Below, piece by piece: positions 8,721 to 17,296 of a DNA stretch of 64,000 nucleotides. The stretch is from CAZMGV01 sp964565925. GTDB taxonomy: Bacteria > JAGRBM01 > JAHCIT01. A program made the position numbers and the translations under genes. Location: contig CAZMGV010000001.1 of NCBI GenBank assembly GCA_964565925.1, positions 1 to 64,000 of the forward strand. Reading direction: 5' to 3'. Position 1 is the first letter of the stretch. Each line of letters opens with the position of its first letter. The notes below the pieces were generated by a model that was not told where the DNA came from, ran no database searches, and was given only the letters and a program-made list of their open reading frames with translations.

Positions 8721-8957
8721 GTGAACGAAGAAGAACTGCTGAAACGGATTACGGTAAACCCCGGTATTTACGGGGGTAAGCCTATCATTCGGGGCCGACG
8801 GCTCGCCGTCGAGCACGTATTGAGCATGCTCGCGGCCGGCGATACGGCCGAGACGCTGCTCGGGGCCTACCCGTGGCTCGAAGCCGACGATGTCCGGGCC
8901 TGTCTCGTGTACGCCCGGCCTTGGTACGTCCGCCGTATCGGCCAGGAATTTCCCTAA
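8721..8957 (+). CDS. DUF433 antitoxin-like protein (orphan)
   Basis: A 78-residue protein matching DUF433: RITVNPGIYGGKPIIRGRRL near the start, then AVEHVLSMLAAGDTAETLLGAYPWLEADDVRACLVYA. DUF433 proteins are winged-helix VapB-like antitoxins, usually followed by a PIN-like DUF5615 toxin gene. No such gene follows here; frames after 8957 stop quickly. The GTG at 8721 is chosen because family homology begins a few residues later and AGAAG lies just upstream; the frame is open further upstream without homology. Confidence 0.82.
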   Translation: MNEEELLKRITVNPGIYGGKPIIRGRRLAVEHVLSMLAAGDTAETLLGAYPWLEADDVRACLVYARPWYVRRIGQEFP

Positions 8958-9252
8958 GGATGGAAAGTAGTTAGGCGGTAGCTCCCCCGGCACGGGTCCG
9001 TCCGAACCCCGCCGGAACCCCCAAGGCGAGTTTTCGGTCGGAGAGCAAAGCTCCCTGAAGGGCCGTTATAGGGCCCTGATGGAACGAAATCCGCATTTTA
9101 GCGCTAAGAGGGAGTTGGCGGAGAGGGGGTTGCGGGCACAGGAACGGATTTTAGCGCCCGGCGTGACCAGGATGCCGTCATCCATCTCATCGACTCGCTC
9201 GCCGAGAAGGAAACAAAACCCGGCTAGGAGGGAATAACGCTAGGCCGTTTGA
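8958..9252. other. Gene-free gap with a small hairpin and a coding-like tail
   Basis: The gap holds a hairpin AGGGCC-GTTATAG-GGCCCT near 9058-9076. A 20-codon plus-strand stretch ending at about 9225 reads DQDAVIHLIDSLAEKETKPG and may be a relic of a lost gene. No start codon or family supports annotating it. Confidence 0.35.
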
Positions 9253-10605
9253 TTACTGCTTTGGCTGCGTTTCTACCGGTCCCGGTTTGGATATAACCTT
9301 TTTCCCAAGCTCTTCCGGATACAGAAGCGGGTAAGGAGTTCCGGCGTTCTTCCATTCGGTCGCCCACATTCCATCAAATGCCCATGAGAACCAGTACGCT
9401 GACGGATATTTGTCGAGCACCTTTTTCCAGAGCCGGAGGCGATGACGATAGAATCGCTCTTTGATCTGTGGATCGGCCTTCATGATTCCGTCACCTAGAA
9501 GCTGGTGGGACGTAATGTGCAAAGCGAGTAGAGGTTCATCTTCATACTTATCCGCAAGTTTCAGAAGCCGTTCCAGGCCGTCAGGAGTCCACGCGGCATT
9601 TGAATCAAAGGACGCGTGGCCGAAAACCGGGTCCTGCTTGCCAAGGCCCATCGGTGAACTCAGGACAAATTGGCGGTAATCCTTCCAAGCCTGAAACAGT
9701 CTTACTTGGGGTGCGAGTTCGGCCATACGATTGAAGCCCTTCCACATCCGTCCATTCTCAATGTCATCTTTACCACCCGTTCCATCCGATCCACCCTCAA
9801 TCCGATAAGGCGCGTGAGCGACCGCAAACTCAAGCCAGGCGGCATCTACCGGAAATCCGTTCCGGATAGCCTCGTCACGAACCTTTTTAAGCAAATTCTC
9901 GTAATGAAGGTACGGGTCTCCTTTCGCCCTGCTTTTCACGCCGAATATGGCCTGTGCCGTCGGTTCGGGCCGGTCGGCAAGCCCGATTTCCCGTAAGGAC
10001 TCCAGATGAGTTCGCTTCGCAAGCGTCGACTGTCGTTCATTCCAGGTTTTCAGGATGACCTTAAATGTCAGCCATTCTCCTGGTTTGTACCTATTGACGT
10101 CATCAAACACGATTTCCGGGTGATAGCCGGGTGCAAAAACTATCCAGAATCGGCCTAATGTTTTTTGTCCGTCAAAATCATCCTTACCTGTAAGCATCCT
10201 TTCAGATTCATAGTCGAGATGTTCTTCGCCACCGGTCTTAAGCACTTGATTCAGCCTAAACCAGAAAGGAGACCACGAAACTGGGCCCTCGAATAGTTCG
10301 AAATATTCAATATTATTTTCAACCGTTTGGCGAATTGCACTTTGAATCGGGGCCACGTCCTGCAAAAGACCAAGCTCATTTTCAATTTTCCCAGTCCAGT
10401 TTGTATCGATAACTACCCGACTAGCGATCGCCAATCGATAATTGTCCTCTATCGGCCTACCGGATTCATCGGTCACCTCCCACCGCCTGCCGGGATAAAC
10501 AGATTTCTCCGAAGTATGAAGAGGCAGAGCAAGCTGTTGATCTCTAGCGAAGCAGATCACGACGAGCGCGAGAAGCGTCGTTGCGACCGCAACGGCTTTC
10601 TTCAC
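9253..10605 (-). CDS. Secreted protein of unknown function behind an RHS stump
   Basis: A 450-residue protein with a Sec signal peptide (two Lys, then TTLLALVVICFA, cleavage near residue 20). The mature part is rich in aromatic and charged residues, and no known domain or catalytic motif was recognised. The GTG start at 10605 overlaps the TGA of the RHS remnant as GTGA, so it would be translationally coupled to that frame. Base composition looks lower in GC than neighbours, with TTT-, AAA- and ATT-rich codons, hinting at transfer. Its position after an RHS C-terminus suggests accessory cargo, but no toxin or immunity signature is visible. Confidence 0.7.
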   Translation of the reverse strand: MKKAVAVATTLLALVVICFARDQQLALPLHTSEKSVYPGRRWEVTDESGRPIEDNYRLAIASRVVIDTNWTGKIENELGLLQDVAPIQSAIRQTVENNIEYFELFEGPVSWSPFWFRLNQVLKTGGEEHLDYESERMLTGKDDFDGQKTLGRFWIVFAPGYHPEIVFDDVNRYKPGEWLTFKVILKTWNERQSTLAKRTHLESLREIGLADRPEPTAQAIFGVKSRAKGDPYLHYENLLKKVRDEAIRNGFPVDAAWLEFAVAHAPYRIEGGSDGTGGKDDIENGRMWKGFNRMAELAPQVRLFQAWKDYRQFVLSSPMGLGKQDPVFGHASFDSNAAWTPDGLERLLKLADKYEDEPLLALHITSHQLLGDGIMKADPQIKERFYRHRLRLWKKVLDKYPSAYWFSWAFDGMWATEWKNAGTPYPLLYPEELGKKVISKPGPVETQPKQ

Positions 10606-10992
10606 GGTTTCACTCCGGCGAGTGGATCGTCTTGGGCTACGTAACAGAGGAACTCATGTGGCACGTGCGTCGGGTCGCTCACGCTGTCCGAGACGGAAGT
10701 GAGCTGGTTGCGGCCGTTATACGAATACACCCGCTGGCCGGACGGCGTCGTCTCGGTGAGCCGGTTGCCGGCCGCATCCAGCGTCAGCGCCGTCGCGCTG
10801 CCGCCGGTGGTGTATCCGGTCAGCCGCGCCGACGTGTCGTAACTGTACGTGGTCGTCACAGCCCCATTCTGCCCCGTTTCCGTCTGCGACGCCACCAGAT
10901 CCAGCACGTCGCCCGGGGTATACGAGTAGCCGTAGGAGGCGATGACCGACGAATCCAGCGCCCGGTCGTGCGTCACGGCCGTCACCCGGCCG
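10602..10992 (-). pseudogene. RHS/YD-repeat protein, 3' remnant
   Basis: About 130 codons of an RHS protein. YD-repeat signatures are clear: GRVTAVTHDRAL, SYGYSYTPGDVLDLV, TYSYDTSARLTGY, LDAAGNRL and YSYNGRNQLTSV. An in-frame GTG at 10985 exists, but the reading frame with RHS character (LFYGRVTAV) continues upstream into the terminator hairpin of the acyl-CoA dehydrogenase gene, so the 5' part was lost there. The last 25 residues (from SDPTHVPHEF) are not RHS-like, and the core domain is missing. It is a breakpoint-bounded fragment. Confidence 0.85.
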
Positions 10993-10994
10993 TA

Positions 10995-11028
10995 AAAGAG
11001 GCACCGGAGCGAACTCCGGTGCCTCTTT
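10995..11028 (-). terminator. Strong intrinsic terminator of the acyl-CoA dehydrogenase gene
   Basis: A perfect 15-bp stem (AAAGAGGCACCGGAG paired with CTCCGGTGCCTCTTT) with a 4-nt loop, followed on the minus strand by TTTTA. It lies 21 bases after the acyl-CoA dehydrogenase stop codon and directly abuts the RHS remnant. Confidence 0.88.
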
Positions 11029-11048
11029 CCATAACGGACGGCCCTGAC

Positions 11049-12197
11049 TCAGAGTCCCATCTGCTTGGCGATGATCACCTTCATGATCTCGTTGGAGCCC
11101 GCGAAAATCCTCTGGACGCGAGAGTCCTGGTACATCTTCCCGATCGGGTATTCGAGCATGTAGCCGTAGCCGCCGTGCATCTGGACCGCGTCGTCCACGA
11201 TCTCGCAGAGCGTGTCGGTGATCCAGTATTTCGCCATGGACACTTCCTTGACGATATTGCGGCCCGCCATGTGGTCGACAATGAGCTTGTCCACGAACGT
11301 GCGGCCGATCTCCACCTTCGTCGCCATCTCGGCGAGCTTGAACTGGGTGTTCTGGAACTTGGACAGGGGCTTGCCGAACACCTGGCGTTCCTGGGTGTAT
11401 TTGACCGCTTCGCGCAGGGCCGCCTCGCATCCGGCCTGTGCGCCGGCCGCGCAGATCAGGCGTTCCTGCTGCAGCTCCTTCATGAGGATGTAGAAGCCGC
11501 CGCCCTCGGTCCCGAGGATGTTGGACACCGGCACGCGGCAGTCGTCGAACGACATTTCGGAGGTGTCCTGCGCATGGAGACCGACCTTTTCCAGGTTGCG
11601 GCCGCGCTTGAAGCCCGGCGTGTTCGCCTCCACCAGGATGAGCGACACGCCCGCATGCGGGGGGTTCGCCTTGGTGTTGGTCTTGGCCGCCACGACGATC
11701 AGGTCGCAGTGCTGACCGCTCGAGATGAAGGTCTTCTGGCCGTTGATGACGTAGTGGTCGCCGTCCTTGACGGCGGTCGTCTGGATCGCTGCGAGGTCGG
11801 AACCCGTATTGGGCTCGGTCATCGCGACGGCCAGAACGATTTCACCGGAGGCGCACTTGGGCAGATACTTTTTCTTCTGCTCCGGCGATCCGAAAGCGGC
11901 GATATAAGGAGCCACAATGTCGTTGTGCAGGGAAAGCGACAGACCGGTCACCCGCGCCCGGGCGCTCTCCTCGACCATGACGACCGAATACAGGAAGTCC
12001 GCGCCGACACCGCCCAGCTCTTCCGGAAGGAAGGGGCACAGAAAGCCCTGCTCGCCGGCCCGGTTCCAGATACTGCGCGGAGTGATCCCCGCTTTTTCCC
12101 ACTGGTCATGAAACGGAACGACTTCCTTTTCCAGCCATTTCCGGAACGAGTCGCGGAGTAGTTCATGTTCTTCTTTAAACTGCACTAGACGGGACAT
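11049..12197 (-). CDS. Acyl-CoA dehydrogenase, long-chain-type active site
   Basis: A 382-residue FAD-dependent acyl-CoA dehydrogenase catalysing the first, alpha-beta desaturation step of fatty-acid or acyl-CoA oxidation. Visible motifs are AVAMTEPNTGSDLAAIQT (FAD/substrate region), GQKTFISSG, RQVFGKPLSKFQ and QMHGGYGYMLEYPIGK. The usual catalytic Glu position in the C-terminal motif is Ala (IFAGSNEI). A Glu occurs at residue 245 in ELQQERL, where long-chain and isovaleryl-type enzymes carry their base. The ATG at 12197 has a GAGGAGAG ribosome-binding site. It ends in the strong terminator at 10995-11028. Confidence 0.93.
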   Translation of the reverse strand: MSRLVQFKEEHELLRDSFRKWLEKEVVPFHDQWEKAGITPRSIWNRAGEQGFLCPFLPEELGGVGADFLYSVVMVEESARARVTGLSLSLHNDIVAPYIAAFGSPEQKKKYLPKCASGEIVLAVAMTEPNTGSDLAAIQTTAVKDGDHYVINGQKTFISSGQHCDLIVVAAKTNTKANPPHAGVSLILVEANTPGFKRGRNLEKVGLHAQDTSEMSFDDCRVPVSNILGTEGGGFYILMKELQQERLICAAGAQAGCEAALREAVKYTQERQVFGKPLSKFQNTQFKLAEMATKVEIGRTFVDKLIVDHMAGRNIVKEVSMAKYWITDTLCEIVDDAVQMHGGYGYMLEYPIGKMYQDSRVQRIFAGSNEIMKVIIAKQMGL

Positions 12198-12362
12198 TGG
12201 TTCTCTCCTCGTGTGGTATCGCCTGATACCGGCCGAACCGGCCCATACCGGGCGGCCTTCGACGGCCCTTGGCGGCCGCGGCAAGGTGGGGAGATAAGCG
12301 CGATTGACTGGCGAGTCAACGGGAAAGTCCCGCGAATACCAGAGGGGCTCAAAGCCCCCCGG

Positions 12363-13088
12363 CTAGACCAGCGAGAGCTTCCGGCAGAAGCAGATGTCCT
12401 CTTCCGGAAGGCCGTATTTCAGCCTGACATCCGGGCCCAGGTCCGCCGCCAGCCGGTCCCGGCTCACCAGAAAACCGGCCGCTTCAAGCCGCGAATAGTA
12501 GTCGCGCCCGTAAATCCGGACATGGTCCGACTGGCCGAACACGCGCAGCCGGTCGGCAGGGGCGGTGATGCCGGGGTTTTCGAAGGTCAGATCGCGGCGG
12601 TCATCGACCGGATGCTGAAGGATGGCCCAGCCGCCCGGCACAAGCACACGTGCAAGCTCCCTGAGCGCGCGCCGGTCGTCATCGACGTGTTCGAGCACGT
12701 GGTTGCAGATGACTCCGTCGAACGAGCCGTCAGCAACGGGCAAATTCATGACGTCCATGGCTTCCACGCCCGGAGATGCCGAGAGATCGGCCCGCCGGTA
12801 AACGAGACCCCTGAACAGCCCGGCCAGGCAGCTTTCCGGGGCTATATGAAGGATACGCGAACCCGCCCGGGTCAGCTCCGGGTGGCGTTCAAAGAACAGC
12901 CAGAGCAGCCGGTGGCGTTCCAGCGAATGGCACCTCGGACAGAGCGCGTTCATGCGGACCGGTTCGCCGTAGGGAAGAAACTCGCGGAAGCTACGGGAGC
13001 AGCAGGGACAGCCGACCGTGCCGCCGGCGTACCGGAGCGTCCGGATCTCCTGACCCAGACGGCCTCCGATCCGTGCGATCAGCCCCAC
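12363..13088 (-). CDS. Class I SAM-dependent methyltransferase with Cys-pair lead
   Basis: A 241-residue cytoplasmic protein. A zinc-ribbon-like pair of Cys clusters (C27/C30 and C50/C53, the second in LCPRCHSLERHRLLW) precedes a type-11 methyltransferase core. The core shows MDVMNLPVADGSFDGVICNH, then VLEHVDDDRRALRELARVLVPGGW. The first glycine motif is degenerate (ILHIAPES). The substrate is unknown; relatives often sit in surface-polysaccharide loci, but no such genes are adjacent. The DUF4177 gene lies 3 bases upstream, so the two share a transcript. Confidence 0.85.
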   Translation of the reverse strand: MGLIARIGGRLGQEIRTLRYAGGTVGCPCCSRSFREFLPYGEPVRMNALCPRCHSLERHRLLWLFFERHPELTRAGSRILHIAPESCLAGLFRGLVYRRADLSASPGVEAMDVMNLPVADGSFDGVICNHVLEHVDDDRRALRELARVLVPGGWAILQHPVDDRRDLTFENPGITAPADRLRVFGQSDHVRIYGRDYYSRLEAAGFLVSRDRLAADLGPDVRLKYGLPEEDICFCRKLSLV

Positions 13089-13091
13089 TGA

Positions 13092-13325
13092 CTACTCGCC
13101 GGCCGGGGAATCGTCCTCTTCACGGGTGAAGAGGAGAAAGGCCATCGTCGGACGCTTGCTGGCCTCGGTCCGGACGAACTGCATGGTATCGAAATGCCAC
13201 CCGTCCCGGGTGACCGAATTGAGTATCTCTTCCAGCCGGTCGTCGGTGACCGTGCTCGTCTCCACAACCTTGTAGCGGAGGATGCGGTTCGACCTGGCTT
13301 CGGGGTGGGATTTCTTTGCGCTCAT
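13092..13325 (-). CDS. DUF4177-like small protein
   Basis: A 77-residue soluble protein. YKVVETSTVTDDRLEEILNS followed by VTRDGWHFDTMQFV matches the DUF4177 pattern: a short beta-helix-beta unit with a conserved G-W in the middle, ending here in AFLLFTREE. The function of this family is unknown. It sits 8 bases downstream of the peptide deformylase stop and 3 bases before the methyltransferase gene, so def, this gene and the methyltransferase form a tight minus-strand operon. Confidence 0.8.
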   Translation of the reverse strand: MSAKKSHPEARSNRILRYKVVETSTVTDDRLEEILNSVTRDGWHFDTMQFVRTEASKRPTMAFLLFTREEDDSPAGE

Positions 13326-13333
13326 TGAGTGGC

Positions 13334-13867
13334 TCAGAGGGTCGACTCGGCCGTCCGGCGCTTGGGCGGCGCCTTGTTCTTCTTGATCTTCTTCTTGATC
13401 AGCGTGCGCTTGAGCGCCGACAGGTGGTCGATAAAAAGGGTTCCTTCCAGATGGTCGATTTCATGCTGGAAGATCACCGCGAGGAAATCCTCGGCGTCGA
13501 TCTTGAGGTCTTTGCCCGAAATATCCTGACCGATAACCGTCACGTACTGTGCCCGGTCCACTTCTTCGTTGTACCCCGGGACGGACAGGCACCCCTCTTC
13601 GAACACGATCTCGCCCTCGGCCCGGATGATCTCGGGGTTCACAACCGCGATAAACTGTCCGGGCTTTTCACCGGCCGACGGATCCACGACGATCAGGCGC
13701 ACGCTCTCGCCGACCTGCGGAGCGGCCAGCCCGACCCCGGGCGCCGCATACATGGTCTCCCGCATATTGGCCGCGAGATCGTGCAGCTTCCGGTCGAAAT
13801 CGGTCACCGGCTCGGCAATCATTTCGAGGACCGGGTCGGGGAATGTCTTGATGTCGAGAATCGCCAT
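13334..13867 (-). CDS. def: Peptide deformylase
   Basis: A 177-residue enzyme that removes the formyl group from nascent N-terminal Met. All three motifs are intact: GVGLAAPQ at 44-51, EGCLS at 91-95 with metal ligand Cys93, and QHEIDHLEG with HEIDH at 135-139, giving two His ligands and the catalytic Glu. The C-terminal tail is Lys-rich (LIKKKIKKNKAPPKRR), common in ribosome-associated deformylases. No fmt gene follows, although it is the usual neighbour. It is the first gene of the operon with the DUF4177 and methyltransferase genes. Confidence 0.97.
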   Translation of the reverse strand: MAILDIKTFPDPVLEMIAEPVTDFDRKLHDLAANMRETMYAAPGVGLAAPQVGESVRLIVVDPSAGEKPGQFIAVVNPEIIRAEGEIVFEEGCLSVPGYNEEVDRAQYVTVIGQDISGKDLKIDAEDFLAVIFQHEIDHLEGTLFIDHLSALKRTLIKKKIKKNKAPPKRRTAESTL

Positions 13868-13955
13868 TCAGTGAACTTTTAACCGTGCCCCTGCGGACAG
13901 GCAAGGCGAGCTGCCCGGCCATTGCCGCCAGAAGTGCGGGCCGAAGCGCTTACGG

Positions 13956-15761
13956 TCAATCGTCGGAAATCTGCTCCTGGCTGATCCGCTCTGCCGAGCG
14001 CGCCGTATCCGCATTGTCCATCGCGGTCCTTGCCTCGATCCGGATATCTTTCCGCCGGCTGGAACTCTTCTCGACCGCGCTTACCTGCATGATCCCGTCC
14101 GAATCGAGCAGGAACGTGATCTCCACCTGGGAGTCGACCCGGCGGTTCGGGATGTCCATGGGCAGCACGACCTCGCCCAGAAAGGCGTTCTCCCTCGCCA
14201 TCCGCACTTCCCCCTGCGTGCATTTCACCCGGACGTTCGGCTGGTTGTCCCGGGCGGTCGTCACAGTCCGCGTGACCGACACCGGCACGTTCGTATTCTT
14301 CGGTATGAGCACGTAGTTCATGCCGCCGACGATCTCGATCCCCAGGGAATGCGGCGTCACATCCCGAAGCGCTTTCTCGAACAGCGTCTGTTCGCCGTTC
14401 GAACCGGCCGCCGCCGGAGGCATGTAGGGGGAGCTGACGACCACCGGGCGTTCCTCGTCTTCGACGGTGAACGGGTGCTCGTAGTCCGATTCACCCGGCG
14501 GAGGCTCGACCGGAACGATATTGGCCTCGCCCGAAGGTCTTGCCGGGTCCGGCACAGGCTCTTCCTGCGGCCGTGGAATCGCGATAGCGGGCGCCAGCGC
14601 TTCCGGCGACAGAACCGGCTGACGCGACAGGCTCCAGGCATGTATGGCCGCGCCGGCGGCGACGGCCTCGTCAGGGCTCACGCCCATTCGCGGCTCCACC
14701 CCGAAGTAATCGTGGATCATCTGCCGGACCCGGGGCATGCGCGTCTGCCCGCCGACCACCAGCAGATCGTCCAGTTCCGAGGGCTTCAGCTTCGCTTCGG
14801 CGAGTACCTTGTCGCAGATCTGGATGCACCGCTCGATCAGGTCGTTCGTCAGCACATGGAACAGCTTGCGGGTGATCTCGATATCCAGATGCTTGAACTC
14901 TTCGGAGTGCGGCACAATAAACGGCAGCAGGATCCGGGCCGTCTCGACACCCGAGAGTTCGTGCTTGGCGCCTTCCGAGGCATCCTTGAGCCGCTGGAGC
15001 GCCATGCGGTCCTTCGTCAGGTCGATACCGGACTTTTTCTGGAACTCCTTGATCACGTATTCGACCAGCCGGTTATCGAAATCGACGCCGCCCAGATAGG
15101 AATCGCCGCCGGTCGCCAGCACATCGAGACTGTCCCTGGTGATTGAAAGCACCGACACGTCGAAGGTGCCGCCGCCCAGGTCGAAGACGGCAATCTTGCG
15201 ATTCTCCATCCCTTCCTGGCACCCATACGCGAGAGCGGCGGCCGTCGGCTCGTTGATCAGGCGCAAAACCTCGAGCTCGGCAATCTCGCCGGCCTGCCGG
15301 GTGGCGAGCCGCTGGGCGTCGTTGAAATAGGCCGGGACGGTGATCACCGCCGAGGTCACAGGCCGGTTCAGGAACTGTTCCGCGCTCTTCTTCGCCTTCT
15401 TGAGAATCAGGGCGCCGACTTCCACCGGCGAATAGGATTCCGTCTCCAGCGCGATCGAGATCTCGCCGTTTTTGCCTTCCTTGATCTGGTAGGGGAAGAA
15501 CTCGCGGGCGATGAGCGACGTCTCGTCGGCGTAGCGGCGGCCGATCAGGCGCTTGGTGCCGAAGATCGTCTGGAACGGGTTGGAGACGGCCTGCTGCTTG
15601 GCCAGATGGCCGATGAACAGCTTACCCTTCGCATTACGCGCGATATACGAAGGGATAACGTTATACCCGTTCTTGTCCAGAATGATGCGCGGCCCGGAGG
15701 CGTCACAATACGCCGCACAGGTATTGCTCATACCCAAATCGATGCCGATGGCGGTCTTCAT
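13956..15761 (-). CDS. Hsp70/DnaK paralogue with Pro-rich linker and no lid
   Basis: A 601-residue Hsp70-family ATPase. The nucleotide-binding domain is complete: GIDLGMSNTC near 6-15, INEPTAAALAYGCQEG, then VFDLGGGTFDVSVLSI, and VGGQTRMPRVR. Instead of the short conserved linker there is an insert of about 80 residues rich in Pro and Glu. The beta substrate domain then starts at DVTPHSLGIEIVGGMN. The chain ends about 30 residues after the beta domain, so the helical lid is missing. grpE and dnaJ are not adjacent, so it is more likely a specialised paralogue than housekeeping DnaK. A minus-strand TATAGT at 15801-15806 could be its -10 box. Confidence 0.9.
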   Translation of the reverse strand: MKTAIGIDLGMSNTCAAYCDASGPRIILDKNGYNVIPSYIARNAKGKLFIGHLAKQQAVSNPFQTIFGTKRLIGRRYADETSLIAREFFPYQIKEGKNGEISIALETESYSPVEVGALILKKAKKSAEQFLNRPVTSAVITVPAYFNDAQRLATRQAGEIAELEVLRLINEPTAAALAYGCQEGMENRKIAVFDLGGGTFDVSVLSITRDSLDVLATGGDSYLGGVDFDNRLVEYVIKEFQKKSGIDLTKDRMALQRLKDASEGAKHELSGVETARILLPFIVPHSEEFKHLDIEITRKLFHVLTNDLIERCIQICDKVLAEAKLKPSELDDLLVVGGQTRMPRVRQMIHDYFGVEPRMGVSPDEAVAAGAAIHAWSLSRQPVLSPEALAPAIAIPRPQEEPVPDPARPSGEANIVPVEPPPGESDYEHPFTVEDEERPVVVSSPYMPPAAAGSNGEQTLFEKALRDVTPHSLGIEIVGGMNYVLIPKNTNVPVSVTRTVTTARDNQPNVRVKCTQGEVRMARENAFLGEVVLPMDIPNRRVDSQVEITFLLDSDGIMQVSAVEKSSSRRKDIRIEARTAMDNADTARSAERISQEQISDD

Positions 15762-15939
15762 CGTCAGATGCCCGAACCTCTGGATGTGATGACAGGTTTT
15801 ACTATAGCCGGTTTGGGGGCGAACCGCACCTATCCCGTTGAAACTGTTGAATATCCGTATTAAAAGAGAACAGATGTTTCAGGGTGCACCGGCTCAGGTG
15901 CGGGTTTAACGAAACCGGTCGAGTTGGGGAATTTTGACT

Positions 15940-16188
15940 ATGCGCAGACAGTCATGGATAGGCGCCGCCTTCGCACTCGCGATGCTGGCGGGTTGCGGCA
16001 AAGAGGCACTGATCAAGGAGAACGACTCCCTCAAGGCGCAGATCGCCGAGAAGGAAAAGCTGCTTTTCCAGACCCAGTTCTCGCTGGACAAGTGCAACAA
16101 GGACAACGAGTACCTCAAGAGCGAGATCACCAAGATTCAGCACCTGCCCAAGAACGAACGTTCGATGCGGGACGTGGATCTCAAGTAA
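15940..16188 (+). CDS. Small coiled-coil lipoprotein
   Basis: An 82-residue lipoprotein. The signal peptide (MRRQSWIGAAFALAMLAGC) ends in lipobox LAGC. The mature peptide is a charged heptad-like helix (LIKENDSLKAQIAEKEKLLF and on), much like Lpp-type or other short helical lipoproteins. The ATG at 15940 is preferred over a TTG two codons earlier because GGGGA is correctly spaced from it. It sits 54 bases before the Xer recombinase gene. The exact role is unknown; an envelope spacer is plausible. Confidence 0.8.
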   Translation: MRRQSWIGAAFALAMLAGCGKEALIKENDSLKAQIAEKEKLLFQTQFSLDKCNKDNEYLKSEITKIQHLPKNERSMRDVDLK

Positions 16189-16242
16189 CCGCTTATTCCA
16201 AAGGGTGAGGGCCCGGGAGCCCGAAGGACTCCCTCGACACCC

Positions 16243-17172
16243 GTGGACCTCGATCAGGCAGCCGATCTCTACCTCGCCCACCTCAAAAGCGAGCGCGGAC
16301 TTTCCGTCCACACGGTGGAAAGCTATGCCCACGACGTGCGGACGTTTCTCGAGTTCGCCGCCCGGGAACGGGTGACGGCGGCCGCCGAGGTCGACGAGAA
16401 GCTCGCCACCGCCTTTCTGAACGGGCTGCATGCGGAAAAGCTGAAAGTCAGGTCGATCTTCCGCCGCCAGATCGGTGTGCGCGGGTTTTTCCGGTTTCTG
16501 CGCCGCGAGAAAGTCATCGACCGCGACCCGTTCGCCAAAGTCCCCACTCCGAAACTGCCCCGCCCGCTGCCAAAGGCGATGGGGTATGCGCAGACCGGAA
16601 CCCTGATGGCCAAAGCAGCCGGCGGGGACAAGGCAGGCATATCGCCGAGCGCGCTGGCCCGCCACCTGCGGAATCTGGCCATGCTGGAACTGCTCTACGC
16701 GACGGGGCTGCGGGTCACGGAGCTGGTGTCGCTCCCGGCCGGATCGATCGATATGGGCGAGCGGATACTCCGGGTCCGGGGCAAAGGGAACAAGGAACGT
16801 CTGGTGCCGATCGGAGACGCCGCCTTCGATGCCATCCGCCTCTATTCCGAAAAATCCCGGCCGGTGCTGCTCAAGGGACGGACGAGCGACGCCCTGTTCG
16901 TCACCGCCCGGGGAGCCGCCATGACGCGCCAGATGTTCTGGTACCAGGTGAAAACCTGGTCCCGCGAAGCAGGGCTGAAGATCTCTCCCCATACCCTGCG
17001 CCACACCTTCGCGACCCATCTCCTGTCCGAAGGGGCGGATCTGAGAACCCTGCAGCTGCTGCTGGGGCACTCCGACCTGACCACGACGGAGATTTACACC
17101 CAGGTCAGCCGCGACCACATACGCCGCCAGTACGACTCGGCTCATCCCCGGGGCCGCAAGCGGGCCTCCTGA
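16243..17172 (+). CDS. xerD: Tyrosine recombinase XerC/XerD
   Basis: A 309-residue site-specific recombinase that resolves chromosome dimers at dif. The N-terminal core-binding domain starts at DLYLAHLKSERGLSVHTVES. All catalytic residues are visible: Arg157 (ATGLRVTE), Lys181 (RGKGNKER), His250 and Arg253 (HTLRHTFA), His276 (LGHSD) and Tyr285 (TEIYTQV). Length fits XerC/D. The GTG start is used because homology begins there. I cannot separate XerC from XerD with certainty, and no second copy is in the window. It is encoded well away from the tRNA-Arg element, so it is a housekeeping enzyme rather than that element's integrase. Confidence 0.9.
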   Translation: MDLDQAADLYLAHLKSERGLSVHTVESYAHDVRTFLEFAARERVTAAAEVDEKLATAFLNGLHAEKLKVRSIFRRQIGVRGFFRFLRREKVIDRDPFAKVPTPKLPRPLPKAMGYAQTGTLMAKAAGGDKAGISPSALARHLRNLAMLELLYATGLRVTELVSLPAGSIDMGERILRVRGKGNKERLVPIGDAAFDAIRLYSEKSRPVLLKGRTSDALFVTARGAAMTRQMFWYQVKTWSREAGLKISPHTLRHTFATHLLSEGADLRTLQLLLGHSDLTTTEIYTQVSRDHIRRQYDSAHPRGRKRAS

Positions 17173-17296
17173 CAGCGCCATCATCGCCCGGCCCGCTCTC
17201 GTTTCAACTTCGTGACGGCTGCCCGCCAGGCCTTGTCACTTCCGGCCGATTGTTGAATGTTTGTGGAGCATTTTTCAGCGGGAGCATCCAGACCAA

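Noticed and set aside
9162..9225. Coding-like tail DQDAVIHLIDSLAEKE ending before the secreted-protein gene
   Set aside because: About 20 codons, no start and no recognised family; listed only as gap content.
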